A DNA stretch of 64,000 nucleotides from DAITMV01 sp046318595 (GCA_046318595.1 JBKCTV010000091.1:143370-207369); one strand, 5' to 3'; positions 52,701 to 61,503 are shown, counted from the first letter of the stretch. Translations and numbers: made by a program. The notes: generated by a model from the letters alone, not told the origin.

Positions 52701-54025
52701 AACCCGTCATTGCCCTGGTGGGTCGACCCAACGTCGGTAAATCGACCTTATTCAACCGTTTGACACGTTCCCGTGATGCCCTGGTGGCAAATCTGTCGGG
52801 CCTGACGCGCGATCGTCACTATGGCATTGGGCGGATCGGCACAAAACCCTACCTCGTCGTCGATACCGGCGGCTTAGAGCCGGTGGCGAAAGAGGGGATT
52901 TATGCTCAAATGGCGCGCCAAAGCAGGCAGGCGGTGGTCGAAGCCGATTTGGTGCTCTTCATCGTCGATGGCCGGCAAGGCATCACTGCCCAGGACCAGA
53001 CGATCGCTGATGAGCTGCGCAAAAGCCAGCGCCGGGTCGTGGTGGTCGTCAATAAAGCCGAAGGGCAGGCGCAGGCGCTGGCGGTGGCGGAGTTCCACGA
53101 ACTCGGCCTGGGCGAACCACGGGCCATCTCGGCTTCGCACGGCGATGGGGTCAACGAGCTGATGGAGCTGGTCTGTGCCGATTTACCGGAGACGATCGAA
53201 ACCGAAAATGACGAACACATGCTCAAGGTGGCCATCGTCGGCCGGCCGAACGTCGGAAAATCGACCTTGGTCAATACGCTGCTGGGCGAGGAACGGGTCA
53301 TCGCCTTCGACATGCCGGGCACGACCCGCGACAGTATTTTCATCGATTTCGAACGCAATGGCCGCCCTTACACCTTGATCGACACAGCAGGTTTGCGCAA
53401 GCGCGGCAAGGTGTTCGAAGCCGTCGAAAAGTTTTCGGTCATCAAGACGTTGCAGGCCATCGAAAGCGCCAACGTGGTCGTGCTGATGCTCGACGCGCAC
53501 CAGGATATTTCCGAACAGGATGCATCGATCGCCGGGTTTATCGTCGAAGCCGGCCGTTCCCTGGTGCTGGCCTGCAATAAGTGGGACGGCCTGGACGAGT
53601 ATCGGCGCAATCGAATCAAGCAGGAAATCGATCGGCGGCTGGTTTTTTTGAGCTATGCCCGACTGCATTTCATTTCCGCGCTGGAGAACAATGGTATCAG
53701 CGCCTTGATGCGATCCGTCGAAGAAGCGCATGCCGCAGCGTTTGCGAAATTGTCGACACCGAAGCTGACGCGTTTGATTCGAGCGGCAGCCGACGAGCAA
53801 CCCCCCCCGCGCAAGGGGATTTTTCGGCCGAAGCTGCGCTATGCCCACCAGGGCGGGCAGAACCCGCCGGTCGTCATCGTCCATGGCAACGCGCTCGATG
53901 CAATTTCCGATACCTATAAACGCTATCTGGAAACGCGAATCCGCAAAGTCTTCAAACTGGCGGGCACGCCGCTGCGGGTCGATTTCAAAAACTCCACCAA
54001 TCCCTATGCGCGCCCGGAACGCTAG
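52697..54025 (+). CDS. der: Ribosome-associated GTPase Der (EngA)
   Basis: The 442-residue protein has two tandem GTPase domains, each with its own P-loop (GRPNVGKSTLFN at 8, GRPNVGKSTLVN near 187), DTGG/DTAG switch motifs and NKxE/NKWD specificity motifs (VVNKAE and ACNKWD), plus a C-terminal KH domain. Der acts in 50S subunit maturation. In many betaproteobacteria hfq follows, but here it is replaced by the helicase fusion gene. Confidence 0.96.
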   Translation: MKPVIALVGRPNVGKSTLFNRLTRSRDALVANLSGLTRDRHYGIGRIGTKPYLVVDTGGLEPVAKEGIYAQMARQSRQAVVEADLVLFIVDGRQGITAQDQTIADELRKSQRRVVVVVNKAEGQAQALAVAEFHELGLGEPRAISASHGDGVNELMELVCADLPETIETENDEHMLKVAIVGRPNVGKSTLVNTLLGEERVIAFDMPGTTRDSIFIDFERNGRPYTLIDTAGLRKRGKVFEAVEKFSVIKTLQAIESANVVVLMLDAHQDISEQDASIAGFIVEAGRSLVLACNKWDGLDEYRRNRIKQEIDRRLVFLSYARLHFISALENNGISALMRSVEEAHAAAFAKLSTPKLTRLIRAAADEQPPPRKGIFRPKLRYAHQGGQNPPVVIVHGNALDAISDTYKRYLETRIRKVFKLAGTPLRVDFKNSTNPYARPER

Positions 54026-54079
54026 TTATCGGTTAATTGGCTGCGCAAGACTTTTTGCTCAAAGATTTTGCCGAACTTT

Positions 54080-56920
54080 ATGCGAATTCTCGAATACACC
54101 GGACTTGATGTGTCTTCTGTCGCCAAGTCTTACCGTAAGGTGGTGGCAGCGATCGCCGCCGGCGATTTTCGTACCGCTCAGGTTAAAAAGCTCAGCAACT
54201 TAAGCCACGGAAAGTTTTATCGCGCGCGTCTGGACGATGCCAACCGTTTGCTGTTTTCCTTGGTTCGCCACGGCGATGAGGTTTGTGTTTTGATGCTCGA
54301 AGTGATCGCGAATCATGCGTATGATAAATCGCGATTCTTGCGGGGCGCCACCATCGACGAAACTAAAATTCCCGATGCCGAGTCGATCGACGTTTTGTCC
54401 GATGCCGAGCCTTTGCGATATTTGCACCCCGGGCGGGCATCGATTCATTGGTTGGATAAACCGATTTCCTTCGACGAGGCGCAATCGTTGATTTATGGGC
54501 TGCCCGCGCCCTTGGTCATTATTGGCAGTGCGGGTAGCGGTAAAAGTGCGCTCGTCCTGGAAAAACTAAAAAACATCCAAGGCGAGGTGTTGTACGTGAC
54601 GCATTCCGCGTATCTCGCCCAAACCGCCCAGGCGCTGTATTACGCCAACGGTTTCGAACCGGCGGAGCAGGAAGCGGTCTTTTTGTCGTACCGCGAGTTT
54701 ATCGAGTCCATTCGGGTGCCTTCCGGGCGCGAGGCGACCTGGCGCGATTTCTCCGGCTGGTTCGGCCGTATGCGGCAAACGTATCGCGGGCTCGATGCGC
54801 ATCAGGTGTTCGAGGAAATTCGCGGCGTGATCGCGGCCGGTGCGGATGGGGCGTTGACCCGGAGCGCTTATCAAGCTTTGGGCATACGGCAATCGATTTT
54901 TTCTGAGCAAATGCGCGATCCGGTTTACGACCTGTTCGAGAAATATTCCGCCTGGCTGGTCGAAGCGAAACTCTTCGACATCAACCTGGTTGCGCACGAC
55001 TGGATGAAAATCGCCGCAGCGCGTTACGACTTCGTCGTGATCGACGAAGTGCAGGACATGACGCCTGTTCAGTTGGCGCTGGCGCTGAAAACGCTGAAAA
55101 AACCAGGCATGTTTTTGTTGTGTGGCGATTCCAACCAGATCGTTCATCCCAACTTCTTTTCCTGGGCGCAGGTCAAAAGTTTGTTCTGGAATGATCCGCA
55201 ACTGGCGCAAGGACAAAAGCTGCAAACGCTGACCGCCAATTTTCGAAATGGCCAGGAGGCCACCCGGGTGGCCAATCAGCTCCTCAAAATTAAACAGCGC
55301 CGTTTCGGTTCCATCGATCGGGAAAGTAATTACCTGGTGCAAGCCGTTGGTGGCGAGCCAGGGGCGGTCAGCTTGATGGCCGATAAAAGCGCCATCAAAG
55401 AAAGTCTGGACAGGCAGACCCGGAAATCGACCGAGTTCGCCGTGCTGGTCATGCGCGACGAGGACAAAGCCGAGGCACGCAAGCATTTTTCCACACCTTT
55501 GCTGTTTTCGATTCACGAGGCCAAAGGTCTGGAATACCAGAACATCATCATTTACCGTTTCGTTTCCGACCATCGCGCTGAGTTCAATGAAATCGTCAGT
55601 GGTGTCGATAAGGCCGCGCTTGTCGAAGACGGCATCGAATACGGCCGTGCCAAGGACAAGCGCGACAAGTCCCTCGAAATTTACAAGTTCTTCGTCAACG
55701 CGCTGTATGTGGCGCTGACCCGGGCGATCCGCAATATTTATTTGATCGAATCGGATATTCAGCATCCTGTATTCGACTTGCTCGGCGTTGCGAATGCTGA
55801 ACAGTTGCAGGTGACAACCAAAGAATCGACCACGGAAGACTGGCAACGCGAAGCGCGTAAGCTCGAACTGCAGGGCAAGCTGGAGCAGGCCGACGCGATC
55901 CGCCGGAACATTCTCCAACAGACGCCAGTGCCCTGGCCGGTTTTCGATCAGGCGCAAACGGAGGCTTTGCTGCTCAAAGTTTTCCGCGAACGGGCGCCCG
56001 GCAGTAAACATCGACAACAGCTCTACGACATTGCGGCGTGCCACGACTTATCGGAACTGGCACGTCATCTGGTTCAGCAAGCCAAGTTCGAACCGGCCAA
56101 GGGCTTTAGCGCCCAACGGACGACGCTGGGTCGCAAGACTTACACGCCCTATCTTACGAACAAGTTCAAGGACATTCTGCAGCTTTGTAACCGGCATGGC
56201 CTCGAACATCGCCTGCCGATGAACATGACGCCGCTCATGGCAGCAGCAGCAGGCGGCAACATAGCCCTCGTAGAAATGCTCATCGAACGCGGCGCGGATC
56301 GAACGGCGACCGATCACTTTGGAAATAATGCCTTGCATTGGGCGATGCGCGAAGCCTTCAACGAGCCGAAATTCGCCCAGGGACCGTTTAAAGCTTTATA
56401 TGATCTGCTGGCGCCGCTGTCCTTGGATTTCAACACGGGCGATCGACTGGTGCGGATCGACCGTCATTTATCCGAATACTTTTTGTTGCAAACCTTTTGG
56501 GTTTTATTCAGGACTTGCTTTACGCATCGGCAGTCGCGGCCCTATGGTGCCATCGACACGCGGATGGTTTTGGATGCATGGCGCGCCATGCCTGAGCATA
56601 TCGTCACGCCACAGCGAAACAAGCGTAGCCATTTGTCGAATGTATTGGCGCGTAACGAAGTAAGCCGCGACTACGCGTATAACCGCGCACTATTCTGGCG
56701 TGTGCGGCAGGGATGGTATCAAATGAACCCTGCGCTCGCGGTACGCAAGAAAACTGGCGAGCTGGATACGTGGGTGCCGGTTTATGATGCGTTGAATCTG
56801 CCTTTCGCCAAGCAGTTCGCTTCGCAGTCGGTTTGGGGCCAGATCGATTCCTATCTGGTCGCGGCCGATATGCCCGTCGGCGCAACACCGCTGATGGGCG
56901 AGCTCGATTTGACGTGGTAA
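54080..56920 (+). CDS. RelE-like / UvrD-family helicase / ankyrin fusion protein
   Basis: A 946-residue protein from the ATG at 54080. Residues about 1-90 look like a RelE/ParE-type toxin fold (LSHGKFYRARLDDANRLLFS, then ANHAYDKSRF). A superfamily 1 helicase core follows: Walker A IIGSAGSGKSALVLEKL near 145, Walker B YDFVVIDEVQDMTPVQ near 325, SIHEAKGLEYQNIIIYRF near 480, and NALYVALTRAIRNIYLIES near 555. Two ankyrin repeats lie near 720-765 (MTPLMAAAAGGNIALVEMLI). The C-terminal 150 residues are unrecognised. It could be a defence or stress helicase, or a repair enzyme with a self-regulating N-terminal module. Inserted after der; function unknown. Confidence 0.8.
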   Translation: MRILEYTGLDVSSVAKSYRKVVAAIAAGDFRTAQVKKLSNLSHGKFYRARLDDANRLLFSLVRHGDEVCVLMLEVIANHAYDKSRFLRGATIDETKIPDAESIDVLSDAEPLRYLHPGRASIHWLDKPISFDEAQSLIYGLPAPLVIIGSAGSGKSALVLEKLKNIQGEVLYVTHSAYLAQTAQALYYANGFEPAEQEAVFLSYREFIESIRVPSGREATWRDFSGWFGRMRQTYRGLDAHQVFEEIRGVIAAGADGALTRSAYQALGIRQSIFSEQMRDPVYDLFEKYSAWLVEAKLFDINLVAHDWMKIAAARYDFVVIDEVQDMTPVQLALALKTLKKPGMFLLCGDSNQIVHPNFFSWAQVKSLFWNDPQLAQGQKLQTLTANFRNGQEATRVANQLLKIKQRRFGSIDRESNYLVQAVGGEPGAVSLMADKSAIKESLDRQTRKSTEFAVLVMRDEDKAEARKHFSTPLLFSIHEAKGLEYQNIIIYRFVSDHRAEFNEIVSGVDKAALVEDGIEYGRAKDKRDKSLEIYKFFVNALYVALTRAIRNIYLIESDIQHPVFDLLGVANAEQLQVTTKESTTEDWQREARKLELQGKLEQADAIRRNILQQTPVPWPVFDQAQTEALLLKVFRERAPGSKHRQQLYDIAACHDLSELARHLVQQAKFEPAKGFSAQRTTLGRKTYTPYLTNKFKDILQLCNRHGLEHRLPMNMTPLMAAAAGGNIALVEMLIERGADRTATDHFGNNALHWAMREAFNEPKFAQGPFKALYDLLAPLSLDFNTGDRLVRIDRHLSEYFLLQTFWVLFRTCFTHRQSRPYGAIDTRMVLDAWRAMPEHIVTPQRNKRSHLSNVLARNEVSRDYAYNRALFWRVRQGWYQMNPALAVRKKTGELDTWVPVYDALNLPFAKQFASQSVWGQIDSYLVAADMPVGATPLMGELDLTW

Positions 56921-57032
56921 CTGATTGCCGATCAAAAATACAAAATTTTTTTTGCCGTATGCCTCTGGCGGCGCGTCTTTGCGTTAGCATCATCGAATAA
57001 GCATCAGCCGCGCAGCGGCGAAGGAGACCGGA

Positions 57033-57503
57033 ATGCAAGTCAAGGAAGTTTTGCGGGTCAAAGGCAGCACGCTGTTTACCATTACGCCCGATGCGCTGTT
57101 GTCGGACTGTGTGGTCACCATGGCCGAGCACGATGTCGGTTCGCTCGTGGTGATGGACAAAGGCAAAGTGGCTGGCATGCTGACATTTCGCGAGGTGATC
57201 CGGATTCTGGCCAAGCGCCAGCACGAGCATCGTGAAGGCCCGACACCGCCGATTTCGGAAATCGGCGTTCGCGAGGTCATGAACACCTCGCCCACGATCG
57301 CCACACCTGACATGGAAGTGGATGACCTGCGCAAAATGATGCTCGAAAACCGCCAACGTTATTTGCCGGTGATGGACGGCGAGGTGTTGCTCGGCGTGAT
57401 TTCTTTTCACGATGTCGCGAAAGCGGTGCTCGAAGAGCAGGGCTTCGAAAACCGGATGCTCAAAGGCTATATCCGCGACTGGCCGCTAGAAGCGGAGCGT
57501 TGA
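57033..57503 (+). CDS. CBS-domain protein
   Basis: The 156-residue protein consists of a pair of CBS motifs (residues about 10-65, LSDCVVTMAEHDVGSLVVMD, and 75-130, VREVMNTSPTIATPDMEVDD) that usually bind adenosyl ligands. No catalytic domain is attached, so it is likely a regulatory sensor. The SD GGAGAC precedes the ATG. It overlaps the region of the next gene and is probably co-transcribed. Confidence 0.88.
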   Translation: MQVKEVLRVKGSTLFTITPDALLSDCVVTMAEHDVGSLVVMDKGKVAGMLTFREVIRILAKRQHEHREGPTPPISEIGVREVMNTSPTIATPDMEVDDLRKMMLENRQRYLPVMDGEVLLGVISFHDVAKAVLEEQGFENRMLKGYIRDWPLEAER

Positions 57504-57511
57504 GGCGCTGC

Positions 57512-58543
57512 ATGAAAGTCGCGGTGATCGGGGCCGGCATGGCCGGTCTGTCGTGTGCGCAGCGCTTGCGAACGGCGGGTATCGAGGTCGAGCTGTTCGA
57601 AAAAAGCCGTGGCCTGGGTGGCCGAATGGCAACGCGCTGGCTCGGCGATCTGGCCGAGCGTCGTGGTTTCGATCACGGGGCACCTTACTTCACCGCCCGG
57701 CATCCCGCCTTCATCGAAATATTGAATGATTTACAGGCAGCGCGCAGCGTGGCGGTTTGGGAAGCCATGATGCTCGACTGCACCGGTTCGGCTGAGTTCC
57801 CGCCCGTGCCGCGCCCGACCCGGCAATGGGTCGGCACCCCTGGCATGACGTCGGTTGCTAAATCTTTCGGGCAAGGTTTGAAGGTTCACCTGCAAACCCG
57901 TGTCGTGGAGATCACGCGCAGCCTGTCGGGACGATGGACACTGAACGTCAACACGCAAAACGGCCAGGATCGACTGCCGGAATGGGACGCGGTCGTGCTG
58001 GCAGTGCCGGCGGAGCAGGCCGCCGATTTATTGCCCAGCGGTTCGAGCCTGTCATCCGTGGCTCGCAGTGTCGTGTCGGTACCGTATTGGAATGTGATGC
58101 TCGAACTGGCGCAGCCATTGGTCACCGGTTTCGATCTGGCCGAGTTACCCGCAGTTGGCGTCCTACAGCGCGTCGTCCGGGACAGCGCCAAACCGGGTCG
58201 TGCTGTTGGCGAACGTTGGGTCTTGCAAACCACCAGAGCCTGGTCTGAACACCATATCGAAGCCGGCGCCGTCGATGTGGCGACACTCGTCTCGGAAGCG
58301 TTCGATGCTTTTTTGGTGAGTCTAGGACATGCCGGCCTCGTCGACACGCCGCCACCGCTGTCGTTGAACGCCCATCGCTGGTTGTATGCCTCGCCGGCCA
58401 AGCCGCTCGAACGTACGTTCGTCTGGGACGATGCCGAGCAGCTTGCCGTTTGTGGCGACTGGCTCAAGGGCACGGACGTCGAATCGGCGTTTTTGAGCGG
58501 CCGGGCACTGGGCGAAGCGCTGAGCGCGTATTTTCTCGCGTAA
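57512..58543 (+). CDS. FAD-dependent oxidoreductase (amine-oxidase/renalase-like)
   Basis: From the ATG at 57512, 343 residues start MKVAVIGAGMAGLSCAQRLR, the FAD-binding Rossmann motif, then LFEKSRGLGGRMATRW, the hallmark of the renalase-like group. The C-terminal CGDWLKGTDVESAFLSGRAL completes the FAD site. The substrate is unknown. It directly follows the CBS gene and precedes aroC. Confidence 0.88.
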   Translation: MKVAVIGAGMAGLSCAQRLRTAGIEVELFEKSRGLGGRMATRWLGDLAERRGFDHGAPYFTARHPAFIEILNDLQAARSVAVWEAMMLDCTGSAEFPPVPRPTRQWVGTPGMTSVAKSFGQGLKVHLQTRVVEITRSLSGRWTLNVNTQNGQDRLPEWDAVVLAVPAEQAADLLPSGSSLSSVARSVVSVPYWNVMLELAQPLVTGFDLAELPAVGVLQRVVRDSAKPGRAVGERWVLQTTRAWSEHHIEAGAVDVATLVSEAFDAFLVSLGHAGLVDTPPPLSLNAHRWLYASPAKPLERTFVWDDAEQLAVCGDWLKGTDVESAFLSGRALGEALSAYFLA

Positions 58544-58573
58544 AATCGAATTTTATTCTGCGGTGGATTTGCC

Positions 58574-59665
58574 ATGTCAGGCAGTGCCTTGGGCCACTTG
58601 TTTATCGTTACCAACTTCGGCGAAAGCCACGGCCCGGCCATCGGCTGCGTGATCGATGGTTGCCCGCCGGGGCTGGAGTTGTCGGAAGCCGATATTCAGC
58701 CGGAGCTCGATCGCCGCAGGCCGGGCACTTCGCGCCATGTGACGCAGCGGCAGGAAGACGATTGCGTGGAAATTCTTTCTGGCGTTTTCGAGGGTAAAAC
58801 CACCGGCACCCCGATCGCGTTGCTGATTCGCAATCAGGATCAGCGCAGCAAGGATTACGGCAATATCGTCGAAACGTTTCGCCCCGGGCACGCCGATTAC
58901 ACGTATTGGCACAAGTACGGTATCCGAGATTACCGCGGCGGTGGGCGCTCATCGGCCCGCTTGACTGCGCCGATGGTGGCTGCGGGGGCTGTCGCCCGTA
59001 AATGGCTCGCCCGGCAGCATGGCATCGTGATTCGTGGCTGCATGACACAGCTTGGTGACGTCGTCGTGCCGTTCGATGATTGGGCGCATGTCGAGCAAAA
59101 TCCGTTTTTCGTGCCGAATTTGTCGCTCGTGCCCGCGCTCGAAACTTACATGGATGCCTTGCGCAAGTCGGGCGATTCCATCGGAGCGCGGCTCCGTGTG
59201 GTCGCCGAGCATGTTCCGGTCGGATGGGGCGCGCCGCTGTTCGACAAGCTGGACGCCGATATCGCGCATGCCATGATGGGTATCAACGCCGTGAAGGGCG
59301 TCGAGATTGGCGCGGGTTTCGGGGTCGTCGCGCAACGCGGTTCCGAGCATGGCGACGAGTTAACGCCGGACGGGTTTTTATCGAACCATGCTGGCGGGGT
59401 ATTGGGCGGCATTTCGACCGGTCAGCCGATCGATGTGCAAATCGCCATTAAACCGACTTCGAGTATTCGACTGTCGCGTCGTTCGATCGATAAGCAGGGA
59501 CAGCCAGTTACGGTCCAAACCCACGGTCGCCACGATCCCTGTGTCGGCATCCGGGCCACGCCGATCGCCGAGGCCATGCTGGCTTTGGTGTTGATGGACC
59601 ATGCGCTGTTGCAGCGCGCGCAATGCGGCGACATCACGGTGGCCACGCCGTCGATTGCGAGTTGA
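58574..59665 (+). CDS. aroC: Chorismate synthase
   Basis: Final enzyme of the shikimate pathway, converting EPSP to chorismate with reduced FMN. The 363 residues include GESHGPAIGCVIDGCPPG, RPGTSRHVTQRQEDD, GGGRSSARLT and GRHDPCVGIR. It is the last housekeeping gene before the accessory zone on the right. Confidence 0.97.
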   Translation: MSGSALGHLFIVTNFGESHGPAIGCVIDGCPPGLELSEADIQPELDRRRPGTSRHVTQRQEDDCVEILSGVFEGKTTGTPIALLIRNQDQRSKDYGNIVETFRPGHADYTYWHKYGIRDYRGGGRSSARLTAPMVAAGAVARKWLARQHGIVIRGCMTQLGDVVVPFDDWAHVEQNPFFVPNLSLVPALETYMDALRKSGDSIGARLRVVAEHVPVGWGAPLFDKLDADIAHAMMGINAVKGVEIGAGFGVVAQRGSEHGDELTPDGFLSNHAGGVLGGISTGQPIDVQIAIKPTSSIRLSRRSIDKQGQPVTVQTHGRHDPCVGIRATPIAEAMLALVLMDHALLQRAQCGDITVATPSIAS

Positions 59666-59714
59666 TTCAAGCGTCGGCCTGAGACAAATTCTTTTAGCGT
59701 AAAGTTATACGAAA

Positions 59715-59924
59715 TTATTTCCAGGCAATGCTTAACTTTTTCCTAGATGATGCACAATCACGAAGATATAAATTAATCAAACTTTGATAAGGAATTCCTA
59801 TTTCGTCTGAAAGATTTTTAAAGTAACTTATTGAATCTTCATCCAGTCGGATGGTGACAGATTTTTTCAACTGTGTAGCATAGGGATTTTTCCGAGCTTT
59901 ACTGAAATCATATTCTTCGCGCAT
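59715..59924 (-). CDS. brnA: BrnA-family antitoxin
   Basis: A 69-residue protein with a ribbon-helix-helix domain (SVTIRLDEDSISYFKNLSDE) and the C-terminal YQSLINLYLRDCA of BrnA. BrnA normally blocks the BrnT ribonuclease and represses its operon. The start ATG follows the brnT remnant by 11 bases, the usual brnTA order. Since brnT is decayed, this antitoxin may survive without its toxin. Confidence 0.8.
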   Translation of the reverse strand: MREEYDFSKARKNPYATQLKKSVTIRLDEDSISYFKNLSDEIGIPYQSLINLYLRDCASSRKKLSIAWK

Positions 59925-59935
59925 GATATATCCTT

Positions 59936-60150
59936 TCAGAAGTGGTAGCCTTTCGACTCATTTTTTGTTGCTGGCCTTGCTGAAATAAGGCGTATTATAT
60001 TTCCGTCAGATCGGTAGCAATGAACGACTACCAAAATTCTGAGTCGTAAACCCCCAGCAAACCCATCTGTATTTTTGACCGTTCTCCCGTGACGAGTGCA
60101 AAAACTAAAATAGAACAACGAAACCATGGCGTGAAACCTTTGAACGCCTA
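59936..60150 (-). pseudogene. brnT: Decayed BrnT toxin gene
   Basis: The C-terminal third reads LRILVVVHCYRSDGNIIRLI then SARPATKNESKGYHF, clearly BrnT. Upstream the frame breaks: GERSKIQMGLLG, expected just before it, is found in a neighbouring frame, and the N-terminal start with its DP.KN...KHG motif is absent because the yoeB gene ends there. At least one frameshift and a 5' truncation are needed. An open frame runs through the area but its N-terminal half is not BrnT-like. Confidence 0.65.
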
Positions 60151-60152
60151 GT

Positions 60153-60416
60153 TTATTCATAATGCGACCACATACGAAGAACCTTCACGATTTTTTCTTC
60201 TTGGAGAACTTCGTAAACAAGACGGTGCTGAATATTGATTCTTCGAGAATAAGCCCCCGATAAATCACCAACAAGTTTCTCGTATGGTGGTGGATTTTGA
60301 AATGGATTTGCCTTAATGATGGCAAGTAATTCTTGAGCCTTGACTTTCAAACCATTTGCAGCTAATTTTGGCGCGTCTTTTTGTGCAGGCTTGGCATAGA
60401 CAATTTCCCAACTCAC
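60153..60416 (-). CDS. yoeB: YoeB-family toxin
   Basis: A ribosome-dependent mRNA endonuclease of the RelE/YoeB family, 87 residues from a GTG that overlaps the antitoxin stop as GTGA. Typical motifs are MVSWEIVYAKPAQKD, YSRRINIQHRLVYEV (with the catalytic Arg) and the terminal RMWSHYE, with the His-Tyr pair of the active site. The upstream in-frame start would lie inside the antitoxin gene and is less likely. Confidence 0.88.
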   Translation of the reverse strand: MSWEIVYAKPAQKDAPKLAANGLKVKAQELLAIIKANPFQNPPPYEKLVGDLSGAYSRRINIQHRLVYEVLQEEKIVKVLRMWSHYE

Positions 60417-60655
60417 CAGCCAAGCTCCTTGGCACAAGTTTCAGGTGCTTGTGCCAAGCCTTCTTTGATGGACTCACGCATACCTGGAACAGAGAGGAGG
60501 TACAGCGTTTCTTGAATGGCTTGCCAATCCTCAGCAGCAATCAGCACGACATTGTGACGCTTTCCTGCAATGGTGATTGGTTCATGGGACTCTGCGGCTT
60601 GATCCATAAGTCGGTAGAGATTGGCGCGCGCTTCGCTTACTGTGAGAGTTTGCAT
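60413..60655 (-). CDS. YefM/Phd-family antitoxin
   Basis: 80 residues from the ATG at 60655 (MQTLTVSEARANLYRLMDQA), with GGAGC before it. The N-terminal part is the YefM/Phd dimerisation and DNA-binding fold, the C-terminal part the toxin-binding tail (YLLSVPGMRESIKEGLAQA). It is paired with the YoeB gene by a four-base overlap. The inverted repeat upstream is the likely operator. Confidence 0.88.
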   Translation of the reverse strand: MQTLTVSEARANLYRLMDQAAESHEPITIAGKRHNVVLIAAEDWQAIQETLYLLSVPGMRESIKEGLAQAPETCAKELGW

Positions 60656-60670
60656 GATGAGCTCCTGTGT

Positions 60671-60700
60671 ACAAAGCGTACGTCTATCGGTACGCTTTGT
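60671..60700 (-). promoter_or_regulatory. Inverted repeat, probable operator of the leftward yefM-yoeB module
   Basis: ACAAAGCGTAC and GTACGCTTTGT form a perfect 11-base inverted repeat with an 8-base spacer, ending 15 bases upstream of the antitoxin start. It overlaps TGTACA, the core hexamer of known YefM operators. Confidence 0.65.
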
Positions 60701-60713
60701 CAAGCGCTAGCTG

Positions 60714-60830
60714 TCACAAATGCAATAGATTTACCTGTTTGCATAAAGCTTCTGACAAATATTGCCACTCCACATTCTCGGCCCAGCACTCGACCAGCTC
60801 CTCGTCGCTGAGGTTGAACGCGTGCCTCAA
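60714..60830 (-). pseudogene. Transposase fragment, IS5-like
   Basis: The minus strand from 60830 encodes LRHAFNLSDEELVECWAENV EWQYLS, which matches the N-terminal helix region of IS5/IS1182-type DDE transposases (LSDE.LVERW.ENPYWQY). In-frame stops bracket it, so only some 26 residues of transposase remain. No terminal inverted repeats are seen. It lies between the two yefM-yoeB modules. Confidence 0.55.
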
Positions 60831-60879
60831 GTCTTACTCGTTATGTGCTTTTACCTGTGGACAGATCACAAATAGATGT

Positions 60880-60895
60880 GTACAGTATTCTGTAC
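60880..60895 (+). promoter_or_regulatory. Palindrome, probable operator of the rightward yefM-yoeB module
   Basis: GTACAGTATTCTGTAC is a perfect 16-base palindrome containing TGTACA-type half sites, 21 bases before the yefM GTG. It resembles the operators of known YefM-YoeB systems. Confidence 0.65.
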
Positions 60896-60916
60896 GCATT
60901 CTTTTTGGGAGTTTCC

Positions 60917-61168
60917 GTGGACGCTGTTTCTTATACTACCGCACGAGCTAACCTGGCCGCCACAATGACGCGTGTTTGCCAAGACCACGAACCGATAATT
61001 ATTACAAGAAGCAATGCAGATTCAGTGGTTATGCTCTCCTTAGACGACTACAAAGCCTTAGAAGAAACCGCCTACTTACTTAGAACCCCCAAAAATGCCC
61101 GCCGCTTACTTGCTTCAATTGCTCAGCTAGAGTCTGGACAAGGCGCCGAAAAGAAAATTACAGAATGA
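60917..61168 (+). CDS. yefM: YefM-family antitoxin
   Basis: 83 residues from the GTG at 60917, which has GGGAG five bases before it. Starts VDAVSYTTARANLAATMTRV, then HEPIIITRSNADSVVMLSLD DYKALEETAYLLRTPKNARRLL; very close to E. coli YefM. It overlaps yoeB by four bases. A longer frame from 60845 would read through the palindrome and is unlikely. Confidence 0.92.
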   Translation: MDAVSYTTARANLAATMTRVCQDHEPIIITRSNADSVVMLSLDDYKALEETAYLLRTPKNARRLLASIAQLESGQGAEKKITE

Positions 61169-61425
61169 ATTTGCTTTTCTCAGAGCAGGCTTGGGAAGAT
61201 TATTTGTACTGGCAAAATAATGACTCAAAGATACTTGAACGAGTTAATACCTTAATTAAAGAAACCTGTCGGCAGCCATTTACAGGGATTGGCAAACCTG
61301 AACCACTAAAGCACGCGCTTTCCGGCTACTGGTCTCGCAGAATCAATGATGAACACAGAGTTGTCTACAAAGTTCTAGAAGGCTCTCTACTTATTGCACA
61401 GATGCGGTATCACTACGACACATAA
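61165..61425 (+). CDS. yoeB: YoeB-family toxin
   Basis: The 86-residue mRNA interferase starts MNLLFSEQAWEDYLYWQNND and ends QMRYHYDT, with YWSRRINDEHRVVYKV in between. Catalytic Glu, Arg, His and Tyr positions of E. coli YoeB appear conserved. Its stop codon lies inside the outer core of the neighbouring attC-like site, as in an integron cassette. Confidence 0.93.
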   Translation: MNLLFSEQAWEDYLYWQNNDSKILERVNTLIKETCRQPFTGIGKPEPLKHALSGYWSRRINDEHRVVYKVLEGSLLIAQMRYHYDT

Positions 61426-61503
61426 CGAATAGGTTAAGAGGCGGCAAGCCGCGAAGCGGGTTGACGTCCCCTTGAACCGCCGGCAGGACCGCAAGTGGTT
61501 GCC
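61420..61503 (-). other. Probable attC site, one outer core degenerate
   Basis: ATAACG then GGTTAAGAGGCGGC (plus strand) matches the right arm of a leftward attC; TCCCCTTGAACCG matches the left arm. GGTTAAGAGG pairs with CCCCTTGAACC across a GC-rich centre that itself folds (GCGGCAAGCCGC). The second outer core (near GGTTGCC at 61497-61503) is poor. It separates the yefM-yoeB and fitAB modules. Confidence 0.5.

Noticed and set aside
54566..56044. 492-residue open frame antisense to the helicase fusion gene
   Set aside because: Composition is typical of a shadow frame and the plus strand encodes clear helicase motifs over the same stretch.
59672..59714. attC site at the end of aroC
   Set aside because: AAGCGTCGGCC looks faintly similar, but no pair of core sites could be found.
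59936..60160. Intact 74-residue protein in the brnT region
   Set aside because: Only its C-terminal half resembles BrnT. The N-terminal half matches nothing, and the missing BrnT part is found in another frame, so a pseudogene is the better reading.
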